In this document: one piece after another, positions 23,530 through 33,327 of the stretch
Layout: each line of letters begins with the position of its first letter
How positions within the stretch are numbered: the first letter of the stretch is position 1
DNA from: Rhodospirillaceae bacterium
GTDB taxonomy: Bacteria; Pseudomonadota; Alphaproteobacteria; GCA-2731375
Assembly (NCBI GenBank): GCA_018660265.1
Contig: JABJKS010000104.1
Span: 1 to 59,070, forward strand
Direction: 5' to 3'
DNA: 59,070 nucleotides
Notes under the pieces: generated by a model
The model's database searches: none
Seen by the model: the letters and a program-made list of their open reading frames with translations, nothing else
Told to the model about the DNA's origin: nothing
Made by a program: the position numbers and the translations under genes

Positions 23530-26500
23530 TGCTTCGCCCCAGTATAAGCTTTCGGGACCTACCCTCCCTGGCCGTCCGTCGGCCGACCTTGATCGTTGTT
23601 CTTAATCTGCTGATCATCGTGGCGGGCCTGGGGGCCTTATTAGGCGTTGAAGTTCGGGAGTTGCCGGACGTGGACCGGCCCTGGGTCAGCGTGCGGGCGT
23701 TTTTTGAGGGTGCGTCGCCCGAAACCATGGATGCGGAGGTAACCTCCGTCATTGAAGGCGCAGTGGCCCGGGTTTCCGGCGTGCGCACCATCGCCTCTGC
23801 CAGCGAGGAAGACAATGCCCGCATCTGGGCCCAATTCGCACCCAATGTGGATATCGACGTCGCTGCCAACGACGTGCGCGAGGCCGTCGCCGGTGTTGCG
23901 AGGCGTCTGCCCGAAGGGGTGGAAGATATTGTCGTGGTCAAGGCGGACAGCAACGCCCGCCCGATCATTCGCCTGGCCCTGACCTCCGCCCGCCTCAGCC
24001 AGGAAGCCTTGACCCAACTGGCAGAGGAAGACGTCCAACCGGAACTATTGGCCATCGAAGGCGTCGCCCTGGTCAATCTGTTTGGGGACCGTAAACGGGT
24101 GTTGCGCGTGGTCGTTGATCCCATGCGCCTGGCTTCCTATCACCTGTCCATCGACGATGTGGCCAAGGTGCTTGCCAGTACCGATATGGATGTGCCGGCG
24201 GGCAGCTTCAAATCCGACGATCAGTTGCTATTGGTCCGGGCCGATGCCTCCCTGTGGCAACCGGATGAGGTGGAGCGCCTGGCAATTAATGAGGATGTTC
24301 GGTTGGGCGATGTGGCCCGCGCCATCTATGGCCCGGCGGAAGCCCTAAGCCATACCCTGTTGAATGGCCGCAAGGTGATCGGCATGGCCCTGATCCGCAA
24401 GGCCAAGTCCAATACCATCGCCATTTCAAACGGTGTGGACCGGGCGGTTGAGCGTCTGAACAAGCGCCTGAAGGGCGCGGAAGTGATCAAGATTTCCGAC
24501 GATGCCCGCTTTATCCGTGGATCCATCCGCGAAGTTATCTATAGCCTGGGCATCGCGACCCTGGTGGTGATCGCGGTGATCTATATTTTTATGACCGCCG
24601 TCCGGCCGACATTGATCCCCGCCCTGGCCATTCCCATTGCCTTGTCAGGCACCATTGCGGCGATCTGGCTGTTGGGCTTCTCTATCAATATCCTGACCTT
24701 GCTGGCCTTGGTGCTGGCGACGGGGATGATCGTTGATGATGCCATCGTCGTGGTGGAGAATATTCAGCGCCAAAGGCGTCTTGGACAACGCCCCCTGGCG
24801 GCAGCGGTTCTGGGCACCCGGCAAGTGTTTTTTGCGGTCCTGGCAACGACCGCGACATTGGTGTCGGTGTTTCTGCCTATCGCGTTTCTACCCAGTGTGG
24901 CGGGGCGGCTGTTCGCGGAATTCGGCTTTGTCCTGGCCATCGCGGTTGCCATCTCGTCCTTCGTCGCCCTGACCCTGTGCCCCATGTTGGCGGCCCGTTT
25001 GCCGGCCAGTTGGGGGGCACCGGATACAGCCCGGCCCAGCCCCATGGTAAAACTGGGCAATCGCATGGTGGCACTTTACCAACGCTTGCTGGACTTCACC
25101 CTTGGTGCGCCGGTGTTGATGTTGGGCGGTGCCATCTTGATTGCGGCCTGTGCCTTTGCGCTTTACCCCACCATTGACCGGGAGTTGCTGCCCAGGGAAG
25201 ACCGGGGCGCCATCGTGATCTATATGCAGGGCCCCGACGGTGTGGGTCTGGATTATATGGATCGCCAATCGGCCCAGGCTGAGGCATTGTTGGAACCATT
25301 GCGCGATGCGGGAGAGGTCAGCAATATCTTCGCAATCGTGGGCCGATGGGACCTGAACCGGGTCTTCCTGATGGCACCCCTAACGCCGTGGGCCGACCGG
25401 GCGCGCAGTCAGAACGATATCGCCCAGGCCCTGCGTGGCCCGTTAAAGGCGATCCCCGGCGCGACGGCGCGGGTCAGCCAACCCAACAGCCTGAATTTGC
25501 GCCGTTCGGGGGGGCGTCTTGAATTCACCCTCACGGGCGGCAACTACAAGGGCATCGCCGCCGCCGCCGATGCTTTCCTGGTCGCCATGCACGAACGTTT
25601 GCCCAATTTGGAAGACCCGGAAATTGAATATCAACAGACCCAGCCACAGCTTTCCGTCAAGGTGGACCGGCGCCGGGCAGAAGATCTGGGCATCTCGGTG
25701 GAGGGTCTGACCAATACCCTGCGCGCCATGGTCGACGGCCTGAAGGTGGCGGAATTGAATGTCAACGACCGCACCATTCCCGTGCGGATCGAATCCGCTG
25801 CTGGTGCCATCGATGACCCGTCGGATTTGAGCAACCTGTTCGTGCCGTCCGCAGCCGGCCATCTGGTGCCCTTGTCGGCCTTTATCACCTTGGAAGAAGT
25901 GGGCGTCGCCGCGGAGCTGGACCGGGCCGGGCAAAAACGCGCTATCGAAATCGATGCGCCCCTGGCACCTGACTATACCCTGCCCCAGGCCATGGCCGAT
26001 GTGCAGGCCCTGGCGGACGAGACCCTGCCGCCGGGCATTGGCCTGCATTTCATCCGGGAGGCGGCAACCTTGCAGGACGCTTCCAACGATGTGGCGTTTA
26101 CCTTTGCCGTGGCGATCCTGGTGGTGTTCCTGGTTTTGGCGGCGCAGTTTGAAAGCGTGTTTTCCGCTCTGGTGATTGTCCTGACGGTACCGTTCGGATT
26201 GGCGGCGGCGGTCTTCGCCCTGAAATTCACCGGTTCCTCGCTGAATATATACAGCCAGATTGGCCTGGTTATGCTGGTGGGCCTGATGGCCAAGAACGGC
26301 ATTCTGGTGGTGGAGTTCGCCGATCAATTGCGGGATCAAGGCCTTTCTGTTCGCGACGCTGTACGGGAAGCGGCCCTGACCCGCCTGCGTCCGGTAATGA
26401 TGACCATGCTGTCAACCGTCCTGGGTGCCCTGCCCCTGATCCTGGGCAGCGGCCCCGGCATGGAGGCCCGCGCTGCCATCGGCTGGGTAGTGTTCGGCGG

Positions 26501-26663
26501 CCTTGGGATGGCGACGGTCTTTACCCTGGTGCTGATCCCCGTGCTCTACAGCATCCTCGCCCCTTTCCGTGCCCCCCGCGCCGATGCCGCACAGCGCCTG
26601 TCGGAAGAGCTAAGCGAAAGCGAACGAGCAGCGGACTTGGCCTTCAGGCAAGGGGCGGAGTAG
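23529..26663 (+). CDS. RND multidrug efflux transporter (AcrB/MdtC-like)
   Basis: A 1044-residue inner-membrane proton antiporter of the HAE1-RND type. The first helix (LIVVLNLLIIVAGLGALLGV) is followed by a porter loop, the helix-4 proton-relay pair in ATGMIVDDAIVVVENIQR, a second large loop, and the family block near the C-terminus (LMAKNGILVVEFADQLRDQG, PLILGSGPGMEARAAIGW). Length is normal. It works with the adaptor encoded immediately upstream; the outer-membrane partner must be encoded elsewhere. Substrate unknown. The gap to the convergent hydroxyacid oxidase gene contains only a weak hairpin (about 26664-26682). Confidence 0.94.
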   Translation: MLRPSISFRDLPSLAVRRPTLIVVLNLLIIVAGLGALLGVEVRELPDVDRPWVSVRAFFEGASPETMDAEVTSVIEGAVARVSGVRTIASASEEDNARIWAQFAPNVDIDVAANDVREAVAGVARRLPEGVEDIVVVKADSNARPIIRLALTSARLSQEALTQLAEEDVQPELLAIEGVALVNLFGDRKRVLRVVVDPMRLASYHLSIDDVAKVLASTDMDVPAGSFKSDDQLLLVRADASLWQPDEVERLAINEDVRLGDVARAIYGPAEALSHTLLNGRKVIGMALIRKAKSNTIAISNGVDRAVERLNKRLKGAEVIKISDDARFIRGSIREVIYSLGIATLVVIAVIYIFMTAVRPTLIPALAIPIALSGTIAAIWLLGFSINILTLLALVLATGMIVDDAIVVVENIQRQRRLGQRPLAAAVLGTRQVFFAVLATTATLVSVFLPIAFLPSVAGRLFAEFGFVLAIAVAISSFVALTLCPMLAARLPASWGAPDTARPSPMVKLGNRMVALYQRLLDFTLGAPVLMLGGAILIAACAFALYPTIDRELLPREDRGAIVIYMQGPDGVGLDYMDRQSAQAEALLEPLRDAGEVSNIFAIVGRWDLNRVFLMAPLTPWADRARSQNDIAQALRGPLKAIPGATARVSQPNSLNLRRSGGRLEFTLTGGNYKGIAAAADAFLVAMHERLPNLEDPEIEYQQTQPQLSVKVDRRRAEDLGISVEGLTNTLRAMVDGLKVAELNVNDRTIPVRIESAAGAIDDPSDLSNLFVPSAAGHLVPLSAFITLEEVGVAAELDRAGQKRAIEIDAPLAPDYTLPQAMADVQALADETLPPGIGLHFIREAATLQDASNDVAFTFAVAILVVFLVLAAQFESVFSALVIVLTVPFGLAAAVFALKFTGSSLNIYSQIGLVMLVGLMAKNGILVVEFADQLRDQGLSVRDAVREAALTRLRPVMMTMLSTVLGALPLILGSGPGMEARAAIGWVVFGGLGMATVFTLVLIPVLYSILAPFRAPRADAAQRLSEELSESERAADLAFRQGAE

Positions 26664-26781
26664 GCGGATAAGTTTTATTCGCTTAGCGCGGACCTCTCCC
26701 CGCGGGACCATAAGTCTCAAGATAGAGGTAACGTAAGGGCTGTGTTCCTTCGTGGCGATGGCCATCTATGATTTGCAAAGC

Positions 26782-27942
26782 TCAATAATTGCGCGGTTGT
26801 GGTTTGAAGATGAATTCTTCGCCCAGTGCGGCGATGTCCGGTGCGCCGATCTGGCCCAGGATCAGGTCCAGTTCCCGCTGTAGGATTTCGATGGCTTTTG
26901 TCGCCCCAAGGATCCCGGCGGCGGTGACGCCGTATAAGGTGGCGCGACCGACAAAGACGAAATCCGCGCCCAGGCACAGGGCGGTGGCGATATCGGATCC
27001 GCGTTGAACCCCGCTGTCCAGCATGATCGTCATACGATCACCCACTGCAGCCGCGATGGCGGGTAGGACTTCGATGGAGGCTGGTGCGCGATCCAACTGG
27101 CGGGCACCGTGATTGGAAACCACAATTCCGTCACAGCCCATATCGGCGCAGCGCACTGCGTCGTCGGGATGCATGATGCCTTTGATGATGAATTTGCGCG
27201 GCCAAAGTTCCCGGAACCGGGCCACATCGTCCCAGGTCAACGATGGCGCTGTCTGCGCTGCGACCAGATCCGCGACATCATCCGTGGTGGCGTTTGCACC
27301 GGCATAGGGCAGCCAGTTATCAAACATGGGCATGCCGTTGCGCATATATTCCAACAGCCAGCCGGGATAGCTCAACGCATCCAGTTTCGTTGACAGGCTT
27401 AAATTCAAGGGCCGGGCAAATCGATTACGGGTGTTGCGTTCCCGGTTTGAATGCACGGGCACATCCACGGTCAAGACCAGGGTGGACAGACCGGCGGCAT
27501 CGGCACGCCGGATCATATCTTCCGATATGGCTTTGTCCCGTGCGGCATATAGCTGATACCAACCATGATCGGGGGCCAGCATAGCCAGGTCTTCCATTGA
27601 CGCATTTGACGATCCCGACATCACGAAGGGAATGTTAGCGTCGCGCGCGGCCTCTGCCAGCATCAGGTCCGCGCCGGATCGGAACATTCCCGCTAAACCC
27701 GTGGGCGAGATGCCGAAGGGGCTGGCGTAGGTGCGGTCGAACATTGTCGCCGTTTGGTCCCGGACAAAGACGTCCTCCATATAACGGGGCACCAGGGCGA
27801 TATCGCGAAAAGCCTGCTGGTTGCGATCAAGGCCGATCTCGTCATCCGCGCCACCTTCGATAAAATCGAACATGATTTTCGGCACGCGTTTCTTTGCGGC
27901 AAGACGTAGGTCGTCATAGTTTACGGCGTCTTGGATACCCAT
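26782..27942 (-). CDS. FMN-dependent alpha-hydroxy-acid oxidase/dehydrogenase
   Basis: A 386-residue TIM-barrel flavoenzyme of the LldD/glycolate oxidase family. The FMN and substrate residues are in place: MFDFIEGGADDE, SPTGLAGMFRSGAD, the LTVDVPVHSNRERNTRNRF active-site loop, IIKGIMHPDDAVRCADMG (FMN Lys), and the catalytic His/Arg in IVVSNHGARQLDRAPAS. It oxidises a 2-hydroxy acid to the 2-oxo acid (lactate, mandelate or a relative; which one is not clear). The ATG at 27942 has GAGGA 5 bases upstream. It is divergent from the beta-propeller gene at 28083, sharing a 140-base promoter region. Confidence 0.92.
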   Translation of the reverse strand: MGIQDAVNYDDLRLAAKKRVPKIMFDFIEGGADDEIGLDRNQQAFRDIALVPRYMEDVFVRDQTATMFDRTYASPFGISPTGLAGMFRSGADLMLAEAARDANIPFVMSGSSNASMEDLAMLAPDHGWYQLYAARDKAISEDMIRRADAAGLSTLVLTVDVPVHSNRERNTRNRFARPLNLSLSTKLDALSYPGWLLEYMRNGMPMFDNWLPYAGANATTDDVADLVAAQTAPSLTWDDVARFRELWPRKFIIKGIMHPDDAVRCADMGCDGIVVSNHGARQLDRAPASIEVLPAIAAAVGDRMTIMLDSGVQRGSDIATALCLGADFVFVGRATLYGVTAAGILGATKAIEILQRELDLILGQIGAPDIAALGEEFIFKPQPRNY

Positions 27943-28082
27943 GTGGTTCCTCAATCTTTCAAAATTTCCTGGCAACCATTTTGACCTGAATGGAGGGCCA
28001 CGCCAAGAGGAAGAATGTTCACGGCTTCACATCGCCCCTTGATTGATGAACAATAGAGCCTTCTGAATTGGGAGGATGCGAA

Positions 28083-29045
28083 ATGACATTCACGTTGGGT
28101 GAAGGCGAACATAAATACCGGGTGGTGGAAGATTGGGCCAAGCTGCCCACTGGTTGGGATTTCCGCGATGTCGCCGGTGTCGGCATCGATAGCAAAGATC
28201 AGGTCTATGTCTTCAACCGTGGTCGCCAGCCCATGATGGTCTTCGACCGGGAGGGTAATTTTCTGCGGTCCTGGGGCAGTGATATTTTCAATCGTGCCCA
28301 TGGCCTGCATATTGGTCCCGACGATGCCTTGTATTGCACGGATGACGGCGATCATACGGTGCGCAAGATCACGCCGGAAGGCAAGGTGCTGCTGGAAATT
28401 GGCGTGCCTGGCGAACCGGCCCCTTATGTCAGCGGCGAACCGTTTCATCGCTGTACCCATACGGCCCTGTCGCCGGATAATCACATCTTCGTCTCGGATG
28501 GCTATGGCAATGCCCGGGTTCATAAATACACACCCGAAGGCAAACTGGTTATGTCCTGGGGAGAGCCCGGCACCGACCCCGGACAGTTCAACATTGTCCA
28601 CAACATCGTCGCCGATGACGACGGCTGGATCTATGTCGCGGATCGGGAGAACCATCGCGTCCAGGTGTTTGATACCAATGGCAAGTATGAAACCCAGTGG
28701 AATAACCTGCATCGTCCCTGCGGTTTGTTCATGCCGCGCGGCAAATGCCCCAACTGCGTCATCGGCGAATTGGGCCCTGGTGCGCCGGTCAACCGCCATA
28801 TGCCCAACCTTGGCCCGCGTTTGAGTATCGTTACCAACGAAGGCAAGCTGATCGCGCGCCTGGGTGGCGAGGAGGGCCTGGTCAACAAGCCGGGCCGCTT
28901 TATGGCCCCGCATGGCCTGGCCATGGATTCGCACGGTGACATTTATGTCGGTGAGGTTAGCTACACCAACTGGCCGTCGTCATTTGGTGCTGAACCCATG
29001 CCGGGATATCTCTCCACCATGAAAAAATTGGAGAAAGTGGCCTAG
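28083..29045 (+). CDS. NHL-repeat beta-propeller protein (amidating-lyase-like)
   Basis: A 320-residue cytosolic protein made of NHL-type blades, with repeats visible as GIDSKDQVYVFNRGRQPMMVF, GPDDALYCTDDGDHTVRKI, SPDNHIFVSDGYGNARVHKY, DDDGWIYVADRENHRVQVF and DSHGDIYVGEV. The pattern matches proteins annotated as peptidyl-alpha-hydroxyglycine alpha-amidating lyase-like, common in aquatic alphaproteobacteria. No signal peptide is present. True enzymatic activity is unproven; carbohydrate or lactone binding is equally possible. The start has GGGAGG 7 bases before the ATG. Its stop codon shares the bases CTAG with the convergent deacetylase gene. Confidence 0.8.
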   Translation: MTFTLGEGEHKYRVVEDWAKLPTGWDFRDVAGVGIDSKDQVYVFNRGRQPMMVFDREGNFLRSWGSDIFNRAHGLHIGPDDALYCTDDGDHTVRKITPEGKVLLEIGVPGEPAPYVSGEPFHRCTHTALSPDNHIFVSDGYGNARVHKYTPEGKLVMSWGEPGTDPGQFNIVHNIVADDDGWIYVADRENHRVQVFDTNGKYETQWNNLHRPCGLFMPRGKCPNCVIGELGPGAPVNRHMPNLGPRLSIVTNEGKLIARLGGEEGLVNKPGRFMAPHGLAMDSHGDIYVGEVSYTNWPSSFGAEPMPGYLSTMKKLEKVA

Positions 29046-29869
29046 CCCTTAAACGGTTCCCGCTGATCATACAGGCGGGCGGCATCTTCCATGGTCATGA
29101 ACACGGCACCCAGATCCGTTAGCTTGTCGATGAATCGTTCCAGCATCAACATGCGATGGCCCCGGCCAATGACGTAGGGGTGGCAGGTGTAGGTGGCGAT
29201 GCCCCAATCCGTGATGCGGGTCATATAGATGAAATCGTCGACCCAGTTTTCCATGACGCTGTTGGTGTTACGGTGGCCGTCGCGGGCAGCCGTCATCTCG
29301 AAATGCGGGTGGTCGTCCTGGGACCAGCTGACCGGTATTTCGATTAACGGCGTTTCGGGGCCGAACACCATGGGCTTTTGCAATTCGATGACATCACCCT
29401 GGCGCACACGATAGGGAGAATAGTCATGCCCCATCATGGAACTTTCATAATAAAAGCCCTGCTCCAACAGAAATTCCACGGTATGCGGGCTGAGATCCCA
29501 CGCGGGTGAGCGATAACCCCTGGCCTTCTGGCCGGTCAGACGCTCGATCACATCGTTGGCGCGGATCATTTCTGATTTTTCCTGCGCTGGCTCCAACAAT
29601 GCCGGTTGCACATGGGTCCAGCCGTGATGGCCGATTTCGTGTCCGCCATCGACCACCTGGGCGCAGGCGTCGGGGTAGGTCTCGATTGTGAAGCCGGGTA
29701 CGAACCAGGTGGAGGGGATATTGCGGGCCCGTAGCAGAGACAGAATTCGTCTCGCCCCGACAATGCCGAATTCGCCGCGCGAGATAGGTGTCGGCGTGGT
29801 CATCTTGCGCGCGATATGCCCGGACATGACATCGAAATCGAACGTTAAACAAACTATATGCTGTGCCAT
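29042..29869 (-). CDS. Polysaccharide deacetylase (NodB-fold) family protein
   Basis: A 275-residue cytosolic NodB-homology protein. The metal site is visible as TFDFDVMSG (Asp-Asp) and HEIGHHGWTH (His-x3/4-His), and the later motif YRSPAWDLSPHTVEFLLEQGF is conserved. There is no signal peptide, and the sequence resembles the PuuE/PgdA-related branch that acts on small amides or on formyl groups rather than on cell-wall glycans. Substrate unknown. It is divergent from the CHAT-domain gene; the 65 bases between must contain both promoters. Confidence 0.85.
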   Translation of the reverse strand: MAQHIVCLTFDFDVMSGHIARKMTTPTPISRGEFGIVGARRILSLLRARNIPSTWFVPGFTIETYPDACAQVVDGGHEIGHHGWTHVQPALLEPAQEKSEMIRANDVIERLTGQKARGYRSPAWDLSPHTVEFLLEQGFYYESSMMGHDYSPYRVRQGDVIELQKPMVFGPETPLIEIPVSWSQDDHPHFEMTAARDGHRNTNSVMENWVDDFIYMTRITDWGIATYTCHPYVIGRGHRMLMLERFIDKLTDLGAVFMTMEDAARLYDQREPFKG

Positions 29870-29934
29870 GGAAAAATTTACCCAATTCTAATGATCGCTT
29901 TTTACAATAGTGCGTTCAGATTGGATTGGACGCA

Positions 29935-32445
29935 ATGCACCTCTTTGCCGGAATTACCGCTTTTATCCTTGTCGCGATCTGTTCTTTCGCGCCCGCAGCC
30001 TTGTCCGAACAGACGCCCCTGTCTTCTGATGGTCCTTTGACCGCGGCGGAGCGCGCAGCGTTCGTGGCCATGCGGCCGCCCGCGACAAAGGCGTCAAAAT
30101 TACCTGAAGTACCCTCGCGAAAGGATATGACCCCGAATATGAGCAATGTCTCCGCGGTTCTGGGTTTGCCGTTTATGGGCCGGTTGAAAGAAGGTTACGA
30201 AGCCTTCATGTCAGGGGTTGTGGATGGGGCCCTCGCGCTGCTTGATGAGGGTATGAAGGATGCCTGGGGCGATCTGATGCGATTTAGGCTGTCCTTGATC
30301 AAGGCGGATTTATTGGTCAGGGCGGACCGTGCCGCCGATGCGGAAATTTACATTCTGAAAACCGCCGCCTTGGAACGGGAATATTGGGATAAGGCTCTGC
30401 TCAGTCGTGCGGCGCGTGGTGATGTTCGGGCCAGGTTAGGTGATCGCCCAGCGGCGGAGGGTGATCTGGCCCGCGTCGCTCTGGCGCAGAAAGGTTGGCA
30501 ACTCGCCACAGAGTTTGATTCCATCCCGGACATTACGGCAATCGCCATGAATACAGAGGCAAAGTTCAGGGCCGCATTGGGGCTCGCATCTCTCTATATC
30601 CGAGATGGTCAATACGCCAAAGGCCTCGCTTGGGCAATCGAGTTGGAAAAGCATTTCGTCCGTCTGTTCAAACTGGCGGACCACTATGAATTCGGTCAAA
30701 TGGTGCCATTAATCCCGGAATTTTATGTTGCCCGAGGTGAAAATCTGGCCTACCTGGGTGCCGGCATTTTGGCTGTGATCGGAGATGCGGCGCAGGCTGA
30801 GCTATATTTCGCCGCCGCCGACGGGTTCTTCAAATCCATGCGCTATACCAATGGCCGGGCGGTCACGGCAGTGCTCCGTGCGCGCGCCCTCTATGATGTG
30901 GGGCAGAACGATGCGTTTGAGGCGGCGGCGGTGCCAGCGATTACCTTGGCTGTACAGGCGGGCTTAGGCGAACTGGTCTGGCGGTTGGAGGCGTTACGGG
31001 GGGAGCGGTTTTTCGAGGCCGGAAAGTTGGCGGAGGCAGAAGCATCTTTGCGTCGGGCCCAAACCGCCGTCGCCTTGGTTAGCGGCGCTCTGGCCAGCGA
31101 TCAATCAAAATTGCGATTTGGTTTGGGCAAGGAACGCCTGATCCAATTGCTGGCCGCCGTCGATATAGCTCGGGGTCAGCACGGAAAACTGTTCCAGGAT
31201 ATGGAGCAGGGACGCGCCCGTGCCTTCATGGATATGCTGGCAAACCAGACCGTTGCCTCGGGCGATGAGGCTGCCCTGATGGCAGATATTAGGCGTTTGC
31301 AACGCGACATTCGCCGCCAGCGCCTGGCCAATGCAACGCCGGGTGCCGGCGAACCGGATGGTCAGACAAGGGAAAAGGCTTTGATGGTGGAATACACCAC
31401 AATGGTTGGCAAACTGCGTATCGCCAATCGGGAACTGGCGGATACCCTATCCGTGTCGGCGGTGACATTGGCGGACGTCCAGGCGCAGTTGCTGCCGGGG
31501 CAGATGCTGGCCTATGGGGTGCCCACATTGCCGGGAGAAAATTTGAGCTGGTTGTTGATAGAGGCAGAGGGGAGCCGGGTGCTCGAGACGCGATCAAGCC
31601 AAGAGGAGCTGGGCGAAAGCCTGGAAGAGTTCATCGATGCGGTGACCCAAGGGGCGAATGGCGCGCAGCTGGATATCGCCGCCCAACTGAGGCTGCAAGT
31701 GGGGCTTGATCAGTGGGGCAGCCATAGGGGCGTGTTTGTCGTGCCTACAGGGAATTTGTACTTCATGCCTTGGGGCGCATTGAACACGGATTATTTTGTT
31801 GCCGTTCTGCCCATGGGGGGGTGGCTGAACCGAGGTAGCGTTCAAAACCCGACGTCGGCAGCAGCGACAATTGTTGGCGATCCGAATTTCTTTGGCCAGT
31901 TGCCCCAGTTGCCGGGGGCCCGGGCGGAGGCGACGGCTGTTGCCGGACTATATGAGGCGACGCCAATGTTGGGTGAGGACGCGACCGAGGCAGCCCTGCG
32001 TCGGGCAATTGGCGAAGGTATCTCGGTGCTGCATTTGGCCACACATGGCAGCTTTGATGCGGCGGAGCCACTGAATTCTGCAATCGTGTTGACGGGCAAT
32101 GGCAAGCCGGCACGCCTGACGGCGGCGCGTCTGTTCGAAGCGCCCTTGCGGGCCGGTCTTGTTGTGTTGTCGGCCTGTGAAACCGGCGTAGGGCGGGCCA
32201 CGGCTGGGGATGATTATCTGGGTCTGACACGCAGCCTTTATCTGGGCGGTGCGCGCACGGTGCTTAACAGCCTGTGGCCTGTGGCCGACAAGGGTACCGA
32301 TCTTTATATGCGAAAATTTCACGAGGTAGCACGGGCGGGCGACTATGGCGCGGCCTGGTTGGCCGCCCGGAATGCCGCCAGGAAACAAGGCTATCCACCC
32401 GCTGTGTATGGTGCCTTCAGCCTAGGTGGTGCGGCAGTACGTTAA
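29935..32445 (+). CDS. Exported TPR protein with C-terminal CHAT protease-like domain
   Basis: An 836-residue protein. Residues 1-24 are a signal peptide (MHLFAGITAFILVAICSFAPAALSEQ). Residues about 50-400 are helical with TPR-like spacing. A coiled helical linker follows (about 400-520). The C-terminal CHAT domain (about 550-836) holds a caspase-like dyad: His704 in HLATHGSF and Cys748 in VVLSACETGVG, followed by SLYLGGARTVLNSLWPVAD, all canonical. CHAT proteases are activated by bound partners in several defence and signalling systems; here the signal peptide places it in the periplasm or beyond, where the target is unknown. The ATG at 29935 is preferred over TTG at 29926. Confidence 0.85.
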   Translation: MHLFAGITAFILVAICSFAPAALSEQTPLSSDGPLTAAERAAFVAMRPPATKASKLPEVPSRKDMTPNMSNVSAVLGLPFMGRLKEGYEAFMSGVVDGALALLDEGMKDAWGDLMRFRLSLIKADLLVRADRAADAEIYILKTAALEREYWDKALLSRAARGDVRARLGDRPAAEGDLARVALAQKGWQLATEFDSIPDITAIAMNTEAKFRAALGLASLYIRDGQYAKGLAWAIELEKHFVRLFKLADHYEFGQMVPLIPEFYVARGENLAYLGAGILAVIGDAAQAELYFAAADGFFKSMRYTNGRAVTAVLRARALYDVGQNDAFEAAAVPAITLAVQAGLGELVWRLEALRGERFFEAGKLAEAEASLRRAQTAVALVSGALASDQSKLRFGLGKERLIQLLAAVDIARGQHGKLFQDMEQGRARAFMDMLANQTVASGDEAALMADIRRLQRDIRRQRLANATPGAGEPDGQTREKALMVEYTTMVGKLRIANRELADTLSVSAVTLADVQAQLLPGQMLAYGVPTLPGENLSWLLIEAEGSRVLETRSSQEELGESLEEFIDAVTQGANGAQLDIAAQLRLQVGLDQWGSHRGVFVVPTGNLYFMPWGALNTDYFVAVLPMGGWLNRGSVQNPTSAAATIVGDPNFFGQLPQLPGARAEATAVAGLYEATPMLGEDATEAALRRAIGEGISVLHLATHGSFDAAEPLNSAIVLTGNGKPARLTAARLFEAPLRAGLVVLSACETGVGRATAGDDYLGLTRSLYLGGARTVLNSLWPVADKGTDLYMRKFHEVARAGDYGAAWLAARNAARKQGYPPAVYGAFSLGGAAVR

Positions 32446-32456
32446 TCTGCAATACG

Positions 32457-33269
32457 TTAGCTGGAGGCGTGGCGCGCCAGAAATTGCAGCAGGACCCGGT
32501 TGAATTCTGCTTCGCCTTCAATGTTTGACAGATGCCCGGCACCTTCGATGATGGCCAGTTGCGCGTCAGGAATATCCCGCTGCATCTGTTCGCCAATGGC
32601 AGGCGGGGTCAGGCGGTCTTCGGCCCCATAGATCAATTGCACTGGAACCGAGATGGTGGAGATATCAACCGCGTGATCATAGCGCATGCTGGCCTCTAAG
32701 GTCTTGATATAGCTGTCCTGGTGCAGGGCCTTGATGCTGTCCACCAGGCGTTGGAAATGTTCGGGTGCCGGATTGGTGCTTAGCAGTGTTTTAGCCAAAG
32801 GTTCCGCCATTTCGCCCAGACTCTTGCCTGCAATCAATGGCCCTTTGCGCAGATTGATAAATTCTTCGCGTTCTTTTGGCGGCAGGGTTGGTGTGGTGCC
32901 GGGGAAGGTATCGCACAACACCATTGTCAGGACCCGTTCGGGATAGCGGAAATACAGATCCTGAGTGATCCGCCCCCCCATGGACAGGCCAACAAAATGT
33001 GCCTTGGCAATGCTAAGATGGTCCAGTAATCCCACTACATCATCGGCAAACTGGGCGAAATCTAACGGCCCGTCATAGTCATCGGACAGGCCATAACCAC
33101 GGGCATCCCAGGCCAGGGCGCAATAGTCCCCGGTGCAGGCCTGCATCTGACTGGTCCAATTGGTTCGGTTGCCGCCGATGCCATGCAGGAATAAGACCGG
33201 CTGTCCCATCCCCGCAGCGTCAAAGGCAATACGCGGCGGACCGGGAAAGTATGCTGTCAGCTGTTCCAT
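32457..33269 (-). CDS. Alpha/beta hydrolase
   Basis: A 270-residue alpha/beta-hydrolase. The oxyanion loop is VLFLHGIGGNRTNW; the nucleophile elbow GLSMGGRITQDL, the acidic residue near IYGAEDRLTPP and the catalytic His in GAGHLSNIE complete the triad. It resembles 3-oxoadipate enol-lactonases and related C-C or ester hydrolases. The ATG at 33269 has AAGGAAGAA directly upstream; longer upstream starts lack homology. It is divergent from the aldo/keto reductase gene. Confidence 0.88.
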   Translation of the reverse strand: MEQLTAYFPGPPRIAFDAAGMGQPVLFLHGIGGNRTNWTSQMQACTGDYCALAWDARGYGLSDDYDGPLDFAQFADDVVGLLDHLSIAKAHFVGLSMGGRITQDLYFRYPERVLTMVLCDTFPGTTPTLPPKEREEFINLRKGPLIAGKSLGEMAEPLAKTLLSTNPAPEHFQRLVDSIKALHQDSYIKTLEASMRYDHAVDISTISVPVQLIYGAEDRLTPPAIGEQMQRDIPDAQLAIIEGAGHLSNIEGEAEFNRVLLQFLARHASS

Positions 33270-33327
33270 TTCTTCCTTTTCGCCTTCCGGCTGCGATATA
33301 GTCTTTACAATGATGGAGGATAGAAAG

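Noticed and set aside
27951..28934. 327-codon minus-strand frame across the beta-propeller gene
   Set aside because: Antisense to clear NHL repeats and lacks any domain.
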